Position numbers and translations under genes: made by a program. The notes beneath the pieces were generated by a model, which was not told where the DNA came from, did no database searches, and saw only the letters and a program-made list of their open reading frames with translations. Below, one piece after another: positions 1-8,101 of a stretch of DNA of 64,000 nt. Source of the stretch: Chitinophagaceae bacterium (GTDB lineage: Bacteria; Bacteroidota; Bacteroidia; Chitinophagales; UBA10324); the NCBI GenBank assembly GCA_016717285.1, contig JADKFU010000002.1, positions 1-64,000 of the forward strand, read 5' to 3'. Within the stretch, counting starts at the first letter, position 1. Each line of letters begins with the position of its first letter.

Positions 1-1101
1 ATCTTTACCCTGCTGCGCCATGCTGATGGCATTGGTTTTATCTCCGGTTTTTTGAAAGAGGCGCGCACTCACTATAAAAGTGGAATATTCAGGGTTTAAA
101 ACTGTTGCATGCTGTGCCCACAGGGCGGCCTGACTGAGCGCCGTCATATCTTCTATGTTTTTGTAAAATACATCGGCCATATCATGCAACTGGTGATAAT
201 CGTTCCAGGCGAAATTTTTTGCACCGGATAAACAGACATTTTTATAACCATTCCAGTTGAACGTATGCTCATAAATCTCTTTGTCGTAGAGGAACAGCAC
301 TGAATCAACCTTGAAATTATGAATGGCAGCAGCCGAAGGACGTTTGCGGAAATAACTTGCTGTATCTTTTGCTTCTACCATTGGTGCAAGTGTTTCTGTA
401 ACGATGTTACTGATTTTGCGCTGCACTCTTCCAGGAGAAGCAATGGCTGAAAATTCTTTCTGATGCGTCAGCACAAATTGAAATTGCGATGAGTTGATGT
501 CGCTAACTCCGTTCGCAATGATCTTCCAGTTAATTTCATTCAATAAATCCGAATCTTTTTTTGTGGCGAAATATTTTGATGCAACTGCAGTATAATCCAT
601 CGCGCCGCGCCGCAAAGCCATCAGGTAAGCATAACACTTATCAGGATTGGACACATCATCATCAAACTGCTTTTGCAGGTAAGGCAATTGTTTTTCAACG
701 GTCAATGCACTTTTCCCCTGGTCTATGAATTCAGCCGGTTTGAATTCGCCCATCAGGCGATATAACGTAGTTCCATTCTTATCAAGAAAAATAAAAGTCG
801 GATACATTTTAACTGCAAACTTCTTGTAAAGGTCAATGCCTTCGCCGGCTTCCATGTCAATTTTTATGCAGATAAAATTGGCGTTGTAATAGGCAATCAA
901 TGAGCTGTCAATAAACACTTCTTCCTTCATTTTCTTGCAATGGCCACACCACGAAGTATAGCACATCAGGAAAACAGGTTTCGATTCCATTGAAGATTTT
1001 TCCAGGGCTTCCTTATAGCTGATGTCGCGAAAGAGCTGTTGTGATTGTGCCTCTACAAAACTCGGAAGCAGCAATAGAAAGAAAAGTGCGAAGCGTTGCA
1101 T
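1..1101 (-). CDS. Secreted thioredoxin-fold protein, 3' end beyond window
   Basis: The gene reads leftward from an ATG at 1101 and stays open to base 1, so 367 residues are visible and the C-terminus is missing. Residues 1-18 form a signal peptide ending before Gln19. A thioredoxin fold follows, with the active-site motif WCGHC (Cys52 and Cys55) and a likely cis-proline in YPT at Pro101. The rest, about residue 130 onward, is a long helical-looking region that I do not recognise; its last part resembles TPR-like helices (inference). The protein probably acts in the periplasm as a thiol-disulfide reductase or isomerase, as in the thioredoxin-like/DUF255-type families. The family is clear from the motif, but the specific substrate cannot be told. 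Confidence 0.85.
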   Translation of the reverse strand, partial: MQRFALFFLLLLPSFVEAQSQQLFRDISYKEALEKSSMESKPVFLMCYTSWCGHCKKMKEEVFIDSSLIAYYNANFICIKIDMEAGEGIDLYKKFAVKMYPTFIFLDKNGTTLYRLMGEFKPAEFIDQGKSALTVEKQLPYLQKQFDDDVSNPDKCYAYLMALRRGAMDYTAVASKYFATKKDSDLLNEINWKIIANGVSDINSSQFQFVLTHQKEFSAIASPGRVQRKISNIVTETLAPMVEAKDTASYFRKRPSAAAIHNFKVDSVLFLYDKEIYEHTFNWNGYKNVCLSGAKNFAWNDYHQLHDMADVFYKNIEDMTALSQAALWAQHATVLNPEYSTFIVSARLFQKTGDKTNAISMAQQGKD

Positions 1102-1247
1102 GGAACATTGATAAGGACAAACGAAAGTAAAAAATGTCCTGCACATGAAACGATGTTGCCCGCATCTGTACCTTTAGATAAAGGAGGATGGAAGAGGTAA
1201 GATTACATCTCACATCTGTATCAGGCAAACAGAATTAGGTAAATTAG

Positions 1248-1281
1248 ACCGCCCCCGTGTCTACCGAAGGGGACACGGGGG
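1248..1281 (+). repeat. Left terminal REP-like palindrome
   Basis: The hairpin has the stem CCCCCGTGTC (1252-1261) paired with GACACGGGGG (1272-1281), around a 10-base loop, preceded by the ACCG head at 1248-1251. The inverted partner is at 1927-1960. Confidence 0.75.
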
Positions 1282-1373
1282 ATTCAACGACAAAAAGCAA
1301 TTTAATAAGTTGTCAAAAGCCTTCTATGATTTCACCATAATGAACCAAAGGAAATTTACACTGTCTTTGATAC

Positions 1374-1883
1374 TCATAAAAGGCAGGGCTTACACTGGTA
1401 CAGTGTAAAGTCGCTAGCGAGATTCCATTTTCCTCTTACAGGATTGTGATGAATGTAATTAATCTTTTGATGCAGCATTTTCCTATCTCTCACAGGTTTT
1501 GCATCAAAGGAATTCCGGAACACCTGGTGCAGTTTTCCACGCTTTCGATCACTGGTGGTGACTGCATTGCTTAATTGATCCAGTAATTGGTAATTGTCGT
1601 ATTGACGCAACCTGGCAACTATTCCATATGCCATGAATCTTTTTCCATTGCTGATCAATGTATTTAACCTTGGGTGATCAAGTGGTGTAGCCAGGATAAA
1701 ATGCAGGTGGTTGGGCATAATGACAAAAGCGCACACCTGAAATCCTTTAACTGTTATGATTTCAAACCATTTATAAACCTGGTCATAAGATTTGGTAACT
1801 TCAAACAATGGAAGCCACTTGGTGCAGGTGAACTTGCAGAAGTATAATTGCCCAGGGAGATCGTGAATGGTCTTGCCTTACAT
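1374..1883 (-). pseudogene. REP-associated tyrosine transposase (Y1_Tnp), nonsense at codon 2
   Basis: Y1/HUH transposase domain (IS200-like, RAYT group). Counted from the TTG at 1808, the motif NHLH gives His34 and His36 of the HUH metal site. The segment NYIHHNPVR holds the likely catalytic tyrosine at Tyr118. The same frame extends upstream past 1808 with family-like sequence (GQLYF, TKWLPLFE) to an ATG at 1881-1883. That ATG is followed at once by TAA (1878-1880), so the natural start seems destroyed by a one-base change at codon 2. The TTG at 1808 would cut off the first strand of the fold. With an intact start the protein would be about 169 residues. Probably inactive, unless translation starts at a non-standard codon. 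Confidence 0.75.
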
Positions 1884-1926
1884 ATAAAATATATGTGCGG
1901 AAGATAAGAATTACAGGCATTGAATT

Positions 1927-1960
1927 CCCCCGTGTCCCCTTCGGGAGACACGGGGGCGGT
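1927..1960 (-). repeat. Right terminal REP-like palindrome
   Basis: Inverted copy of the palindrome at 1248-1281, with stem halves 1927-1936 and 1947-1956, loop 1937-1946 and the ACCG head reversed at 1957-1960. It marks the right edge of the RAYT element. Confidence 0.75.
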
Positions 1961-2074
1961 GTAAAAATTTATACAGGCCAAAGCATTGATGTTTCTAATT
2001 TAAAAGCAGGATTTTATTTACTGCAGGTTTCTGATGGCATTAAAATTTGCCACGGATATTTCATCAAGCAATAA
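1961..2074 (+). pseudogene. 3' fragment of a T9SS-sorted protein gene
   Basis: Thirty-seven codons and a TAA read directly out of the right end of the RAYT element. The peptide has the pattern of the last third of a type IX secretion C-terminal sorting domain: 'SIDVSNLKAGFYLLQV', then a hydrophilic turn, then 'GYFIKQ' at the end. No 5' part of such a gene is seen left of the element (1102-1247), so this is a remnant left by insertion plus deletion, or by rearrangement. It lies 12 bases upstream of the start at 2087. The family call rests on the pattern alone. Confidence 0.6.
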
Positions 2075-2086
2075 AATTCAAACAAA

Positions 2087-2887
2087 ATGAAAAACAAAAA
2101 TTTAGTAAAGGCAATTTGCCTTTCAGTCATTCTAATGTCGCCCATAAGCTGGGTTAAAGCTCAAATGTGGCAGGCAGTAAGCGGTAATAACTATGCTACG
2201 ACATTGCAAAATACCGATAAGGTAGGTATTGGAACGAATACAACAATTTCATCCATGCTTCAAGTCGATGGAAGTTCGGCATACTCAGTTAATACTGGGG
2301 AATTGTTTCGCACGATTGCACCCTCATCAACTGCGTCTTACTGGCGCTTGCTTAGAATGGTTTCAGGAACACCCACTGAATTTGGAACTATTTATAATAA
2401 TGCGGACAATCATTTTTATTTAGAGGCGGTGAATGGCGGAGGTGATATGATTTTCCAAACAGGAGGTGCAAACGGACGCATGATTATTAAATCTGGTGGA
2501 AATGTGGGCATCGGAAATTTTACAGCTCCAAGCAGGCTGCTAGATGTATTTGGCTCGGCTAACAGTCCACAATTCCGAATAAGTTATGATGCCAGCAATT
2601 ATACGGACTTCAAAGCGCGTTCAAATGGAAATCTGATTATCAATCCTCTGAGTTCAGGTCCAACAGCAATGAAGGTGGGTATTGGAAACTTTGCCACGTC
2701 TGATGATCCCACCAACAAATTGGAAGTGGTAGATGGAGGTGGAGATCCCCAATTGAGGTTATCTTATACTCATGGCACTTTGTCTACAATTTTTGAAACA
2801 AATGTTGACGGTGATTTGAGAATTGCATCTACTTCCGGCCTTCATGGAATTAATGTAAATCCAAACACGCCTGGCGCGCGAATGTAG
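2087..2887 (+). CDS. Truncated paralogue of the S74/T9SS surface protein
   Basis: 266 residues with a signal peptide at 1-25 (cleavage 'VKA-Q'). The body consists of repeated 'VGIGT..P...LDV' blocks, typical of Bacteroidota proteins with a tail-fibre-like stalk. Residues from about 137 onward match the gene at 4332-6470. Bases 2611-2830 are nearly identical to 4679-4898, with five differences by my count. The two diverge after 'GINVNP', and this copy stops nine residues later without the S74 chaperone domain or sorting domain of its partner. It is therefore probably a 3'-truncated duplicate that cannot be surface-anchored through T9SS. It could still be expressed as a secreted fragment. Confidence 0.7.
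   Translation: MKNKNLVKAICLSVILMSPISWVKAQMWQAVSGNNYATTLQNTDKVGIGTNTTISSMLQVDGSSAYSVNTGELFRTIAPSSTASYWRLLRMVSGTPTEFGTIYNNADNHFYLEAVNGGGDMIFQTGGANGRMIIKSGGNVGIGNFTAPSRLLDVFGSANSPQFRISYDASNYTDFKARSNGNLIINPLSSGPTAMKVGIGNFATSDDPTNKLEVVDGGGDPQLRLSYTHGTLSTIFETNVDGDLRIASTSGLHGINVNPNTPGARM
2611..2830 (+). repeat. Near-identical duplicated tract, copy 1
   Basis: 220 bases that match 4679-4898 at a fixed offset of 2068 with about five substitutions. The codons on the 5' side are clearly more diverged at the DNA level. The sharp rise in identity suggests recent gene conversion or a recent partial duplication. Confidence 0.75.
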
Positions 2888-3335
2888 CAAATCCATGAGC
2901 GGATGGTTCGTGTGCCTGAATAAAACGCAAATCCATTTTCTTTCAATATTGAAAAAATAATTTTAAAACCGGTAACTTAAACATATTAAGTGCGTATTAC
3001 ATACAAATCTTTAATAACCATTATGCTGCTGCAAGTATTAAATAGCCTCTTCATCGTTAAAGAATTCATTTTTCGTTTTCTTATCACACCTATACTGATT
3101 ATAAGTTTTCTGCTATATACATTCCTTGCATCCTTCAATTCCTGTTTGGTACTTCGCCTGATCGCTCACAGCGTTTCACGGCGTAAGTACCGGTTGAAGC
3201 GATTCTTTTTGTTTCAATGATTTCTCAAATCAAGAAGTATTCAGAAACGCCATTCTACTCTATTGCCAATGTCTTTTTTAAAGGACGAGGAGGCGCATTT
3301 TTTGGTAGCTTTCAGAAAAACCAAATCATCTTGCT
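2888..3335. other. Intergenic region, no convincing gene
   Basis: This AT-rich 448-base gap separates the truncated paralogue from the next T9SS gene. A hydrophobic GTG-initiated reading (2990-3220) and a 40-residue ATG reading (3217-3339) are open on the plus strand. The second overlaps the next start in an ATGA arrangement. Neither resembles a family I know, so I do not call them genes. Confidence 0.4.
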
Positions 3336-4319
3336 ATGAAAAACCTGTACATAATTTTGTTGTGTGCTCTTTCAACGTTAAACTCCTCAGCGCAGAACTT
3401 AGTGACCAATGGAGACTTTGAAGATTCCATTCATTGCCCAAATAACATTTATGGCAGTTTAGTCGAAAATGCGGCGGGATGGATGAGTATGCGAGGATCG
3501 CCTAACTATTTCCATTCCTGTGTGGACGATACATTAGGTTTATTTGATGTGCCCTCAAATGGATTTGGAAATCAATATCCCTCATCAGGGAATGCATACG
3601 GTGGCTTTTATACATATGGAAATCCAGCTGGTGGAAGTGAAAACTATAGAGAATTCATGGGAACTCATCTTCTTCAACCTCTTACTATTGGGCAAACTTA
3701 TTATGTCAGTTTCAAGATTTCATGGGCTACAGAAGGAATTTATTATCCGATAAATTGGGCAACGAATAAGGTTGGAGCGCGGTTTTCAATTCTGCCTCAA
3801 AATAGCTTAACGAGCGATCCTTTGCCTAATAGTGCCCACATATACGAAAATTCAGTCATTGCTGATTCATTAAACTGGTCACAAGTCAGCAATTCGTTTA
3901 TTGCTGATTCTAATTATGAATATGTGATTTTTGGAAATTTTTTCGATGCCGGATATACAACTGCTATTTCATATGGACCCACATCACTTGGAGCCTATTA
4001 CTACATTGATGATGTCTGTGTGACTGGAACAAAAAGTAATTGCGAAACGTGGAATTCCATTGGAGGAATTGAACCAAACATATCCCTTAAACTTTATCCC
4101 AATCCTGTTGATGATAAATTAATTGTTGAAATGCCTCAAAGTGGAGTATATAGACTGGCCATATTCAATAGCCAAGGTATCGTTGTTGAACAAAGAAATG
4201 ACAAAGAAATTCGGCATGATGAAGAATTTAATACTAAAGAATTTGAGAATGGTGTGTATTGGTGTGGAATATTCAGTTACAAAAGATACGTATTCAATTC
4301 ATTTATTGTTCATCACTAA
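3336..4319 (+). CDS. T9SS-sorted secreted protein with N-terminal 'NLVTNGDFE' domain
   Basis: 327 residues. The signal peptide (1-19) ends at 'SSA-Q'. The mature N-terminus begins 'NLVTNGDFE', followed by conserved Cys residues, tryptophans and 'YYIDDVCV'. This looks like the carbohydrate-binding-like beta-sandwich often found at the N-terminus of Bacteroidota OmpA-like or surface proteins. From about residue 247 a T9SS C-terminal sorting domain follows: 'LKLYPNPVDDKLIVE', 'YRLAIFNSQG', then 'FENGVYWCGIF'. The protein is expected to be exported and then delivered to the cell surface or medium by T9SS. Ligand and role are unknown. It precedes the interrupted gene at 4332 by 12 bases and may share its transcript. 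Confidence 0.8.
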   Translation: MKNLYIILLCALSTLNSSAQNLVTNGDFEDSIHCPNNIYGSLVENAAGWMSMRGSPNYFHSCVDDTLGLFDVPSNGFGNQYPSSGNAYGGFYTYGNPAGGSENYREFMGTHLLQPLTIGQTYYVSFKISWATEGIYYPINWATNKVGARFSILPQNSLTSDPLPNSAHIYENSVIADSLNWSQVSNSFIADSNYEYVIFGNFFDAGYTTAISYGPTSLGAYYYIDDVCVTGTKSNCETWNSIGGIEPNISLKLYPNPVDDKLIVEMPQSGVYRLAIFNSQGIVVEQRNDKEIRHDEEFNTKEFENGVYWCGIFSYKRYVFNSFIVHH

Positions 4320-4331
4320 AAAATAAAACTT

Positions 4332-6470
4332 ATGAAAAACTTAAAACTAAAGAAATCACTGGGAATAGCAATCTTGATTATTCTCATTTCAACGAAAAGT
4401 CAATGTGTTAAAGCACAAACGTGGCATACAACAGGAGACGTGATTAATGGGTCAGAGTATTTGGGAGCTAATTCTACAAGCACAATTCCATTCGACATTA
4501 AAACTATTCCATCATTGAACATCAATTTCTGGACTAATAATACACAACGAATGACAATACTTTCGGGAGGAAATGTAGGTATTGGATCGACTTCTCCAAG
4601 CAGATTATTAGATGTTTTGGGAGCTGCTAATTCACCTCAATTCCGCATAAGCTATGATGCAAGCAATTATACGGATTTCAAAGCGCGTTCAAATGGAAAT
4701 CTGATTATCAATCCTCTGAGTTGAGGTCCAACAGCAATGAAGGTGGGCATTGGAAACTTTGCCACGTCTGATGATCCCACTAACAAATTGGAAGTGGTAG
4801 ATGGAAGTGGAGATCCCCAATTGAGGTTATCTTATACTCATGGCACTTTGTCTACAATCTTTGAAACAAATGTTGACGGTGATTTGAGAATTGCATCTAG
4901 TAGTGGAAATCATGGAATTAATGTAAATCCAACCTCTGCAAATTTGGAAATTAAAACTATTACCGGCGGAACAACTGAGCAATTAAGACTTATCTCAGGA
5001 TCTGCCTATACGAGCTTTACTACCGGAAGCAATGGAACCTTAGGGATGGTACCTTCTAATACGACATTGGGTAAAATCGGAATTAATACGAATTCGCCTT
5101 CACAAACACTTGATGTAAATGGAACAGCAGCTATTCAAACCGTGGCAAAAGACAATACACAACTAAAGGTGTTGATGTGGAATTCAGGTTCAAGCGGATT
5201 GCTTCAATACAGAGATGCTACCACTTTTATAAGTCCGTGTGCCGGTGGAAATACGGTTAATTATCTTCCTAAATTTTCTACAACCGTAACTGATGTTTGC
5301 AACAGCCAGCTTTATGATGATGGAACAAATGTTGGAGTTGCTACTACTTCACCTAACACTTCCTACAGAATGGATATTAATGCAACGGCTCTGAGTAATG
5401 GCCTGCATGTAGCCGGTAAATTCAATGGAGTTGGCGTGGACTTAATAACAGCCAGCTCATCGAATATTTCAACTCATGGTGTTGACGTTCTCAATACCGT
5501 AACAAATTCAGGTGGGTCTTCAGCCAATTTTGGAACTCACGCATCGGTATCAGGTGCATCTTGGGAAAATATCGGAACCTACGGTAGCGGCACTGGTGGA
5601 ACTACTGCATACGGTGGATATTTTGATGGGATAAGTGCAACAACCGCTGCTTACGGTGTAATCGGAGTAGCATCCGGCAGTGCAACTACAAATTATGGGG
5701 TATATGGACAAGCTGGCGGTGGAACCACCAACTGGGCCGTGTATGCCAATGGCAATGCAGGCGGAACTACCATTTGGAATCCTTCTGATGCAATTTTGAA
5801 AACAGGCGTTCAACCATTGACAGATGGACTTTCGATGATAAACCTGTTGCATCCAAAAAATTATTACTTCGATACGGCACAATTCCATTTTATGAATCTT
5901 CCCGGCACCTTACAATATGGTTTGATTGCCGAAGATGTTCATCAAACAAACCCGAGCCTGGTAAAAAACTTTACAATTCCTGCACAGTACGATGCTGATG
6001 GCAATCAAATTCACGAAGCGTTAGATGTTTCGTACATGAACTATATCGGGGTTATTCCAATATTGATTTCAGCGCTTCAGCAAGAAGATCAAAAAGTAAA
6101 TGAACTGCAGGCTCAACTGGATGGTTGCTGCGGCTTAGGAATGCGCAACTCTTCAAATGACGGAGTTGAAAATGTAAATAAGCAGAGTGTTGAACTCAAA
6201 TCAAATCATCAAACTTATCTTGGTCAAAGCATTCCCAATCCAAATAGGGATCAATGTACGATTCCTTATTATGTTGAAGAATCGGTTCAGCATGCCGCTA
6301 TCATTTTCATTGACGAAACCGGAAGGGAAATCAATCGTGTTGAAATAATCGGTCGTGGCAGTGGTCAGCTTACGGTACAATCATCACAATTGGAAAATGG
6401 TGTTTATACTTATTCTTTAATCGCAGATGGCAACGTGATCGGTACTAAGAAGATGATTAAACAGGATTAG
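4332..6470 (+). pseudogene. S74 tail-fibre-like surface protein with T9SS domain, in-frame TGA
   Basis: One 713-codon reading frame interrupted by TGA at 4722-4724. The paralogue at 2654-2656 has TCA (Ser) in the same context, so one C-to-G change accounts for the stop, and the frame continues without a gap. Order: signal peptide (about 1-29); 'VGIG...SRLLDV' stalk repeats; further Gly/Thr-rich repeats; a peptidase S74 intramolecular chaperone-like region around 475-580 with 'NPSDAILKTGVQPL' and 'QYGLIAEDV'; then a T9SS-like C-terminal domain ('SIPNPNRDQ', 'LENGVYTYSLI'). S74 domains assist trimer folding of fibrous proteins and then self-cleave. An ATG at 4737 could restart translation, but without a signal peptide. 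The stop could be real or a consensus error. Confidence 0.8.
4679..4898 (+). repeat. Near-identical duplicated tract, copy 2
   Basis: Partner of 2611-2830. It carries the TGA at 4722-4724 where copy 1 has TCA. Confidence 0.75.
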
Positions 6471-6490
6471 TCAGGAACTATTAAAAAAAC

Positions 6491-6528
6491 AGAAGCCGGT
6501 TCTAATAAAGAGTCGGCTTCTTTTCTTT
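6491..6528 (+). terminator. Rho-independent terminator
   Basis: Stem AGAAGCCG (6491-6498) pairs with CGGCTTCT (6514-6521) around a 15-base loop and is followed by a T-rich tract. It lies 21 bases after the stop of the S74/T9SS gene. Confidence 0.75.
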
Positions 6529-6648
6529 TGACGCTGAACTGTTGTTATGGTTAGCACCTGAAGTGGCCAATTACAGTGATCGTCTTGTATTCAAACAATG
6601 TATTTTTTTCACAGCCACGATTAACAGGCGGAACACTCGTCACTTTAC

Positions 6649-7031
6649 ACCGCCCGTGTCTCCCGAAGGGGACGGGGGGGCCCCCCCAAAATTCATTTGA
6701 TAAGTTGTAAAATCTGATTTCACCATGAACCAAGAAATTGACCTCTCATAAAAGGCAGCGCTTGAATTGGTACATGTAAAGTCTAACGAATCATTCCTAA
6801 AATATTTAAAAAGAGTCTCTCAGGTTTTGCATCAAAGGTTGCCGTGAAGCTCGCGGGGGGGGAATGGAAATAATTGGTAATTGTAGTATTCGCAGGAACT
6901 TTCGAATTTTTGCGCGATTTTGTGGGTGAGAAAAACCAGGTGGTGGGCATAATGCAAAAGCGCACACCGAATCCTTTAACTGTTATGCCTGCCTTTATTC
7001 CTGGTCAAGTTGGCCCCCCCCCCCCCCCCCC
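6649..7031 (-). mobile_element. Decayed second copy of the RAYT element
   Basis: The left palindrome is recognisable at 6649-6680: ACCG head, then CCCGTGTC, then a loop like that at 1927-1960. Blocks matching the first element follow in the same order: 'GATTTCACCAT', 'CATAAAAGGCAG', 'TCAGGTTTTGCATCAAAGG', 'TTGGTAATTGT', 'GTGGGCATAATG', 'AAAAGCGCACACC' and 'AATCCTTTAACTGTTATG'. Many small and large deletions separate them, so the copy is about 383 bases against 713. No reading frame of transposase length survives. Long G or C runs occur at 6671-6687, 6856-6864 and 7014-7031 (18 C). The last sits where the right palindrome should be and may be a collapsed or misread end. Confidence 0.75.
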
Positions 7032-7041
7032 TCATTTTTGT

Positions 7042-7049
7042 TACCTTCG
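7042..7049 (+). promoter_or_regulatory. Possible Bacteroidota -7 box
   Basis: TACCTTCG resembles the TAnnTTTG -7 element with one mismatch. It ends 23 bases before the ATG at 7073, a usual distance. I see no clear -33 element, because the upstream sequence is the C run. Confidence 0.35.
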
Positions 7050-7072
7050 CCGCCATAATTTTTTAAGCAAAC

Positions 7073-8020
7073 ATGAATAAAGATAAACGCATCCTCATTA
7101 CCGGCGCTGCCGGATTTATTGGTTCACACCTGTGCGACAGGTTTGCGGGTGAAGGGTTCCAGGTGATCGGCATGGACAACCTCATAACCGGTGACATGAA
7201 AAACATTGAACACCTGCTTCCACTTTCGAATTTTCAATTTTATCATCATGATGTTTCAAAGTTTATACATGTGCCGGATGAATTGCATTACATCCTTCAT
7301 TTTGCATCACCCGCCAGTCCTGTTGATTACGTGAAATGGCCGATACAAACCATGAAGGTGGGTTCATTGGGCACTCACAATTGTCTCGGACTTGCCCGCG
7401 CAAAAAAAGCGCGGATACTTGTTGCTTCCACGAGTGAAGTGTATGGAGATCCGTTAGTACATCCGCAGACAGAAGAATACTGGGGCAATGTAAATCCTGT
7501 CGGGCCACGCAGCATGTATGATGAGGCAAAACGTTTCCAGGAGGCAATCACCATGGCTTATCACAATGCACATCAATTGGAAACCCGGATTATAAGAATT
7601 TTTAACACTTACGGTCCGAGGATGCGATTGAATGATGGACGTGTGTTGCCTAATTTCTTTTACCAGGCCATCACAGGATCAGATATTACAGTTTATGGCG
7701 ACGGATCACAAACTCGTTCCTTCTGTTATGTGAGTGATTTGGTGGATGGTATTTACCGGCTTTTGTTCAGCGATTATGCAATGCCGGTAAATGTTGGCAA
7801 TCCGGATGAGATCACGATCAGTCAGTTTGCTGAAGAAATTATTTCCCTCACGCAGACTGATCAGAAAGTTGTTTACAAGCCGCTTCCTGTTGATGATCCG
7901 AAACAACGGCAGCCGGAGATTACCAAAGCCCGCAACATTTTAGGATGGGAACCGAAAGTGCAACGAAGTGAAGGCCTGAATATTACCTATGAATACTTTA
8001 AGAAAGCACTAGGAAAATAA
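7073..8020 (+). CDS. UDP-glucuronate decarboxylase (UDP-xylose synthase)-like SDR
   Basis: 315 residues, extended short-chain dehydrogenase/reductase. The N-terminal Rossmann motif GAAGFIG (residues 11-17) binds NAD, and the catalytic pair of YxxxK is Tyr149/Lys153. The segments 'HFASPASPVDY', 'STSEVYGDP', 'NTYGPRMR' and 'GDGSQTRSF' are typical of UDP-xylose synthases rather than of GalE or RfbB. The expected reaction is UDP-glucuronate to UDP-xylose plus CO2 in the cytoplasm, supplying a pentose for surface polysaccharide. It heads the nucleotide-sugar region but is followed by a convergent gene, so it is probably its own transcript, ending at the hairpin at 8058. A related SDR sugar epimerase is the main alternative. 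Confidence 0.87.
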   Translation: MNKDKRILITGAAGFIGSHLCDRFAGEGFQVIGMDNLITGDMKNIEHLLPLSNFQFYHHDVSKFIHVPDELHYILHFASPASPVDYVKWPIQTMKVGSLGTHNCLGLARAKKARILVASTSEVYGDPLVHPQTEEYWGNVNPVGPRSMYDEAKRFQEAITMAYHNAHQLETRIIRIFNTYGPRMRLNDGRVLPNFFYQAITGSDITVYGDGSQTRSFCYVSDLVDGIYRLLFSDYAMPVNVGNPDEITISQFAEEIISLTQTDQKVVYKPLPVDDPKQRQPEITKARNILGWEPKVQRSEGLNITYEYFKKALGK

Positions 8021-8057
8021 TCTATTGAAAGATTCTTGTTCAGGTTGATATATAAAA

Positions 8058-8085
8058 AAAGGCGCTTGAAAGCGCCTTTCTTTTT
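8058..8085. terminator. Bidirectional terminator between convergent genes
   Basis: A 9-base stem, AAAGGCGCT (8058-8066) with AGCGCCTTT (8071-8079), encloses a TGAA tetraloop. An A run lies before it and a T run after it, so it can serve both 7073-8020 (plus) and 8102-9394 (minus). Confidence 0.85.
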
Positions 8086-8101
8086 GAAGATGATCCGGCT
8101 A

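Larger units (their letters stand above)
1248..1960 (-). mobile_element. RAYT/REP-type element, complete boundaries
   Basis: A 713-base unit bounded by two inverted 34-base sequences, 1248-1281 and 1927-1960, which match each other as reverse complements with one mismatch. Each end is itself a hairpin: a 10-base stem (1252-1261 with 1272-1281; 1927-1936 with 1947-1956) and a 10-base loop, with an asymmetric 4-base ACCG head pointing outward. One transposase-like gene lies between them. REP-associated tyrosine transposases are known to be flanked by such paired extragenic palindromes. The element directly abuts a broken T9SS gene end at 1961. A decayed second copy is present at 6649-7031. Confidence 0.75.

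Noticed and set aside
2990..3220. 76-residue hydrophobic GTG-initiated reading as a membrane protein gene
   Set aside because: The region is AT-rich, which gives Phe/Leu/Ile-rich readings by chance. No family pattern or ribosome-binding signal was seen.
5550..5888. 112-residue minus-strand reading within the S74 gene
   Set aside because: It is the complement of Gly/Thr-rich repeat codons of the real gene; no family resemblance.
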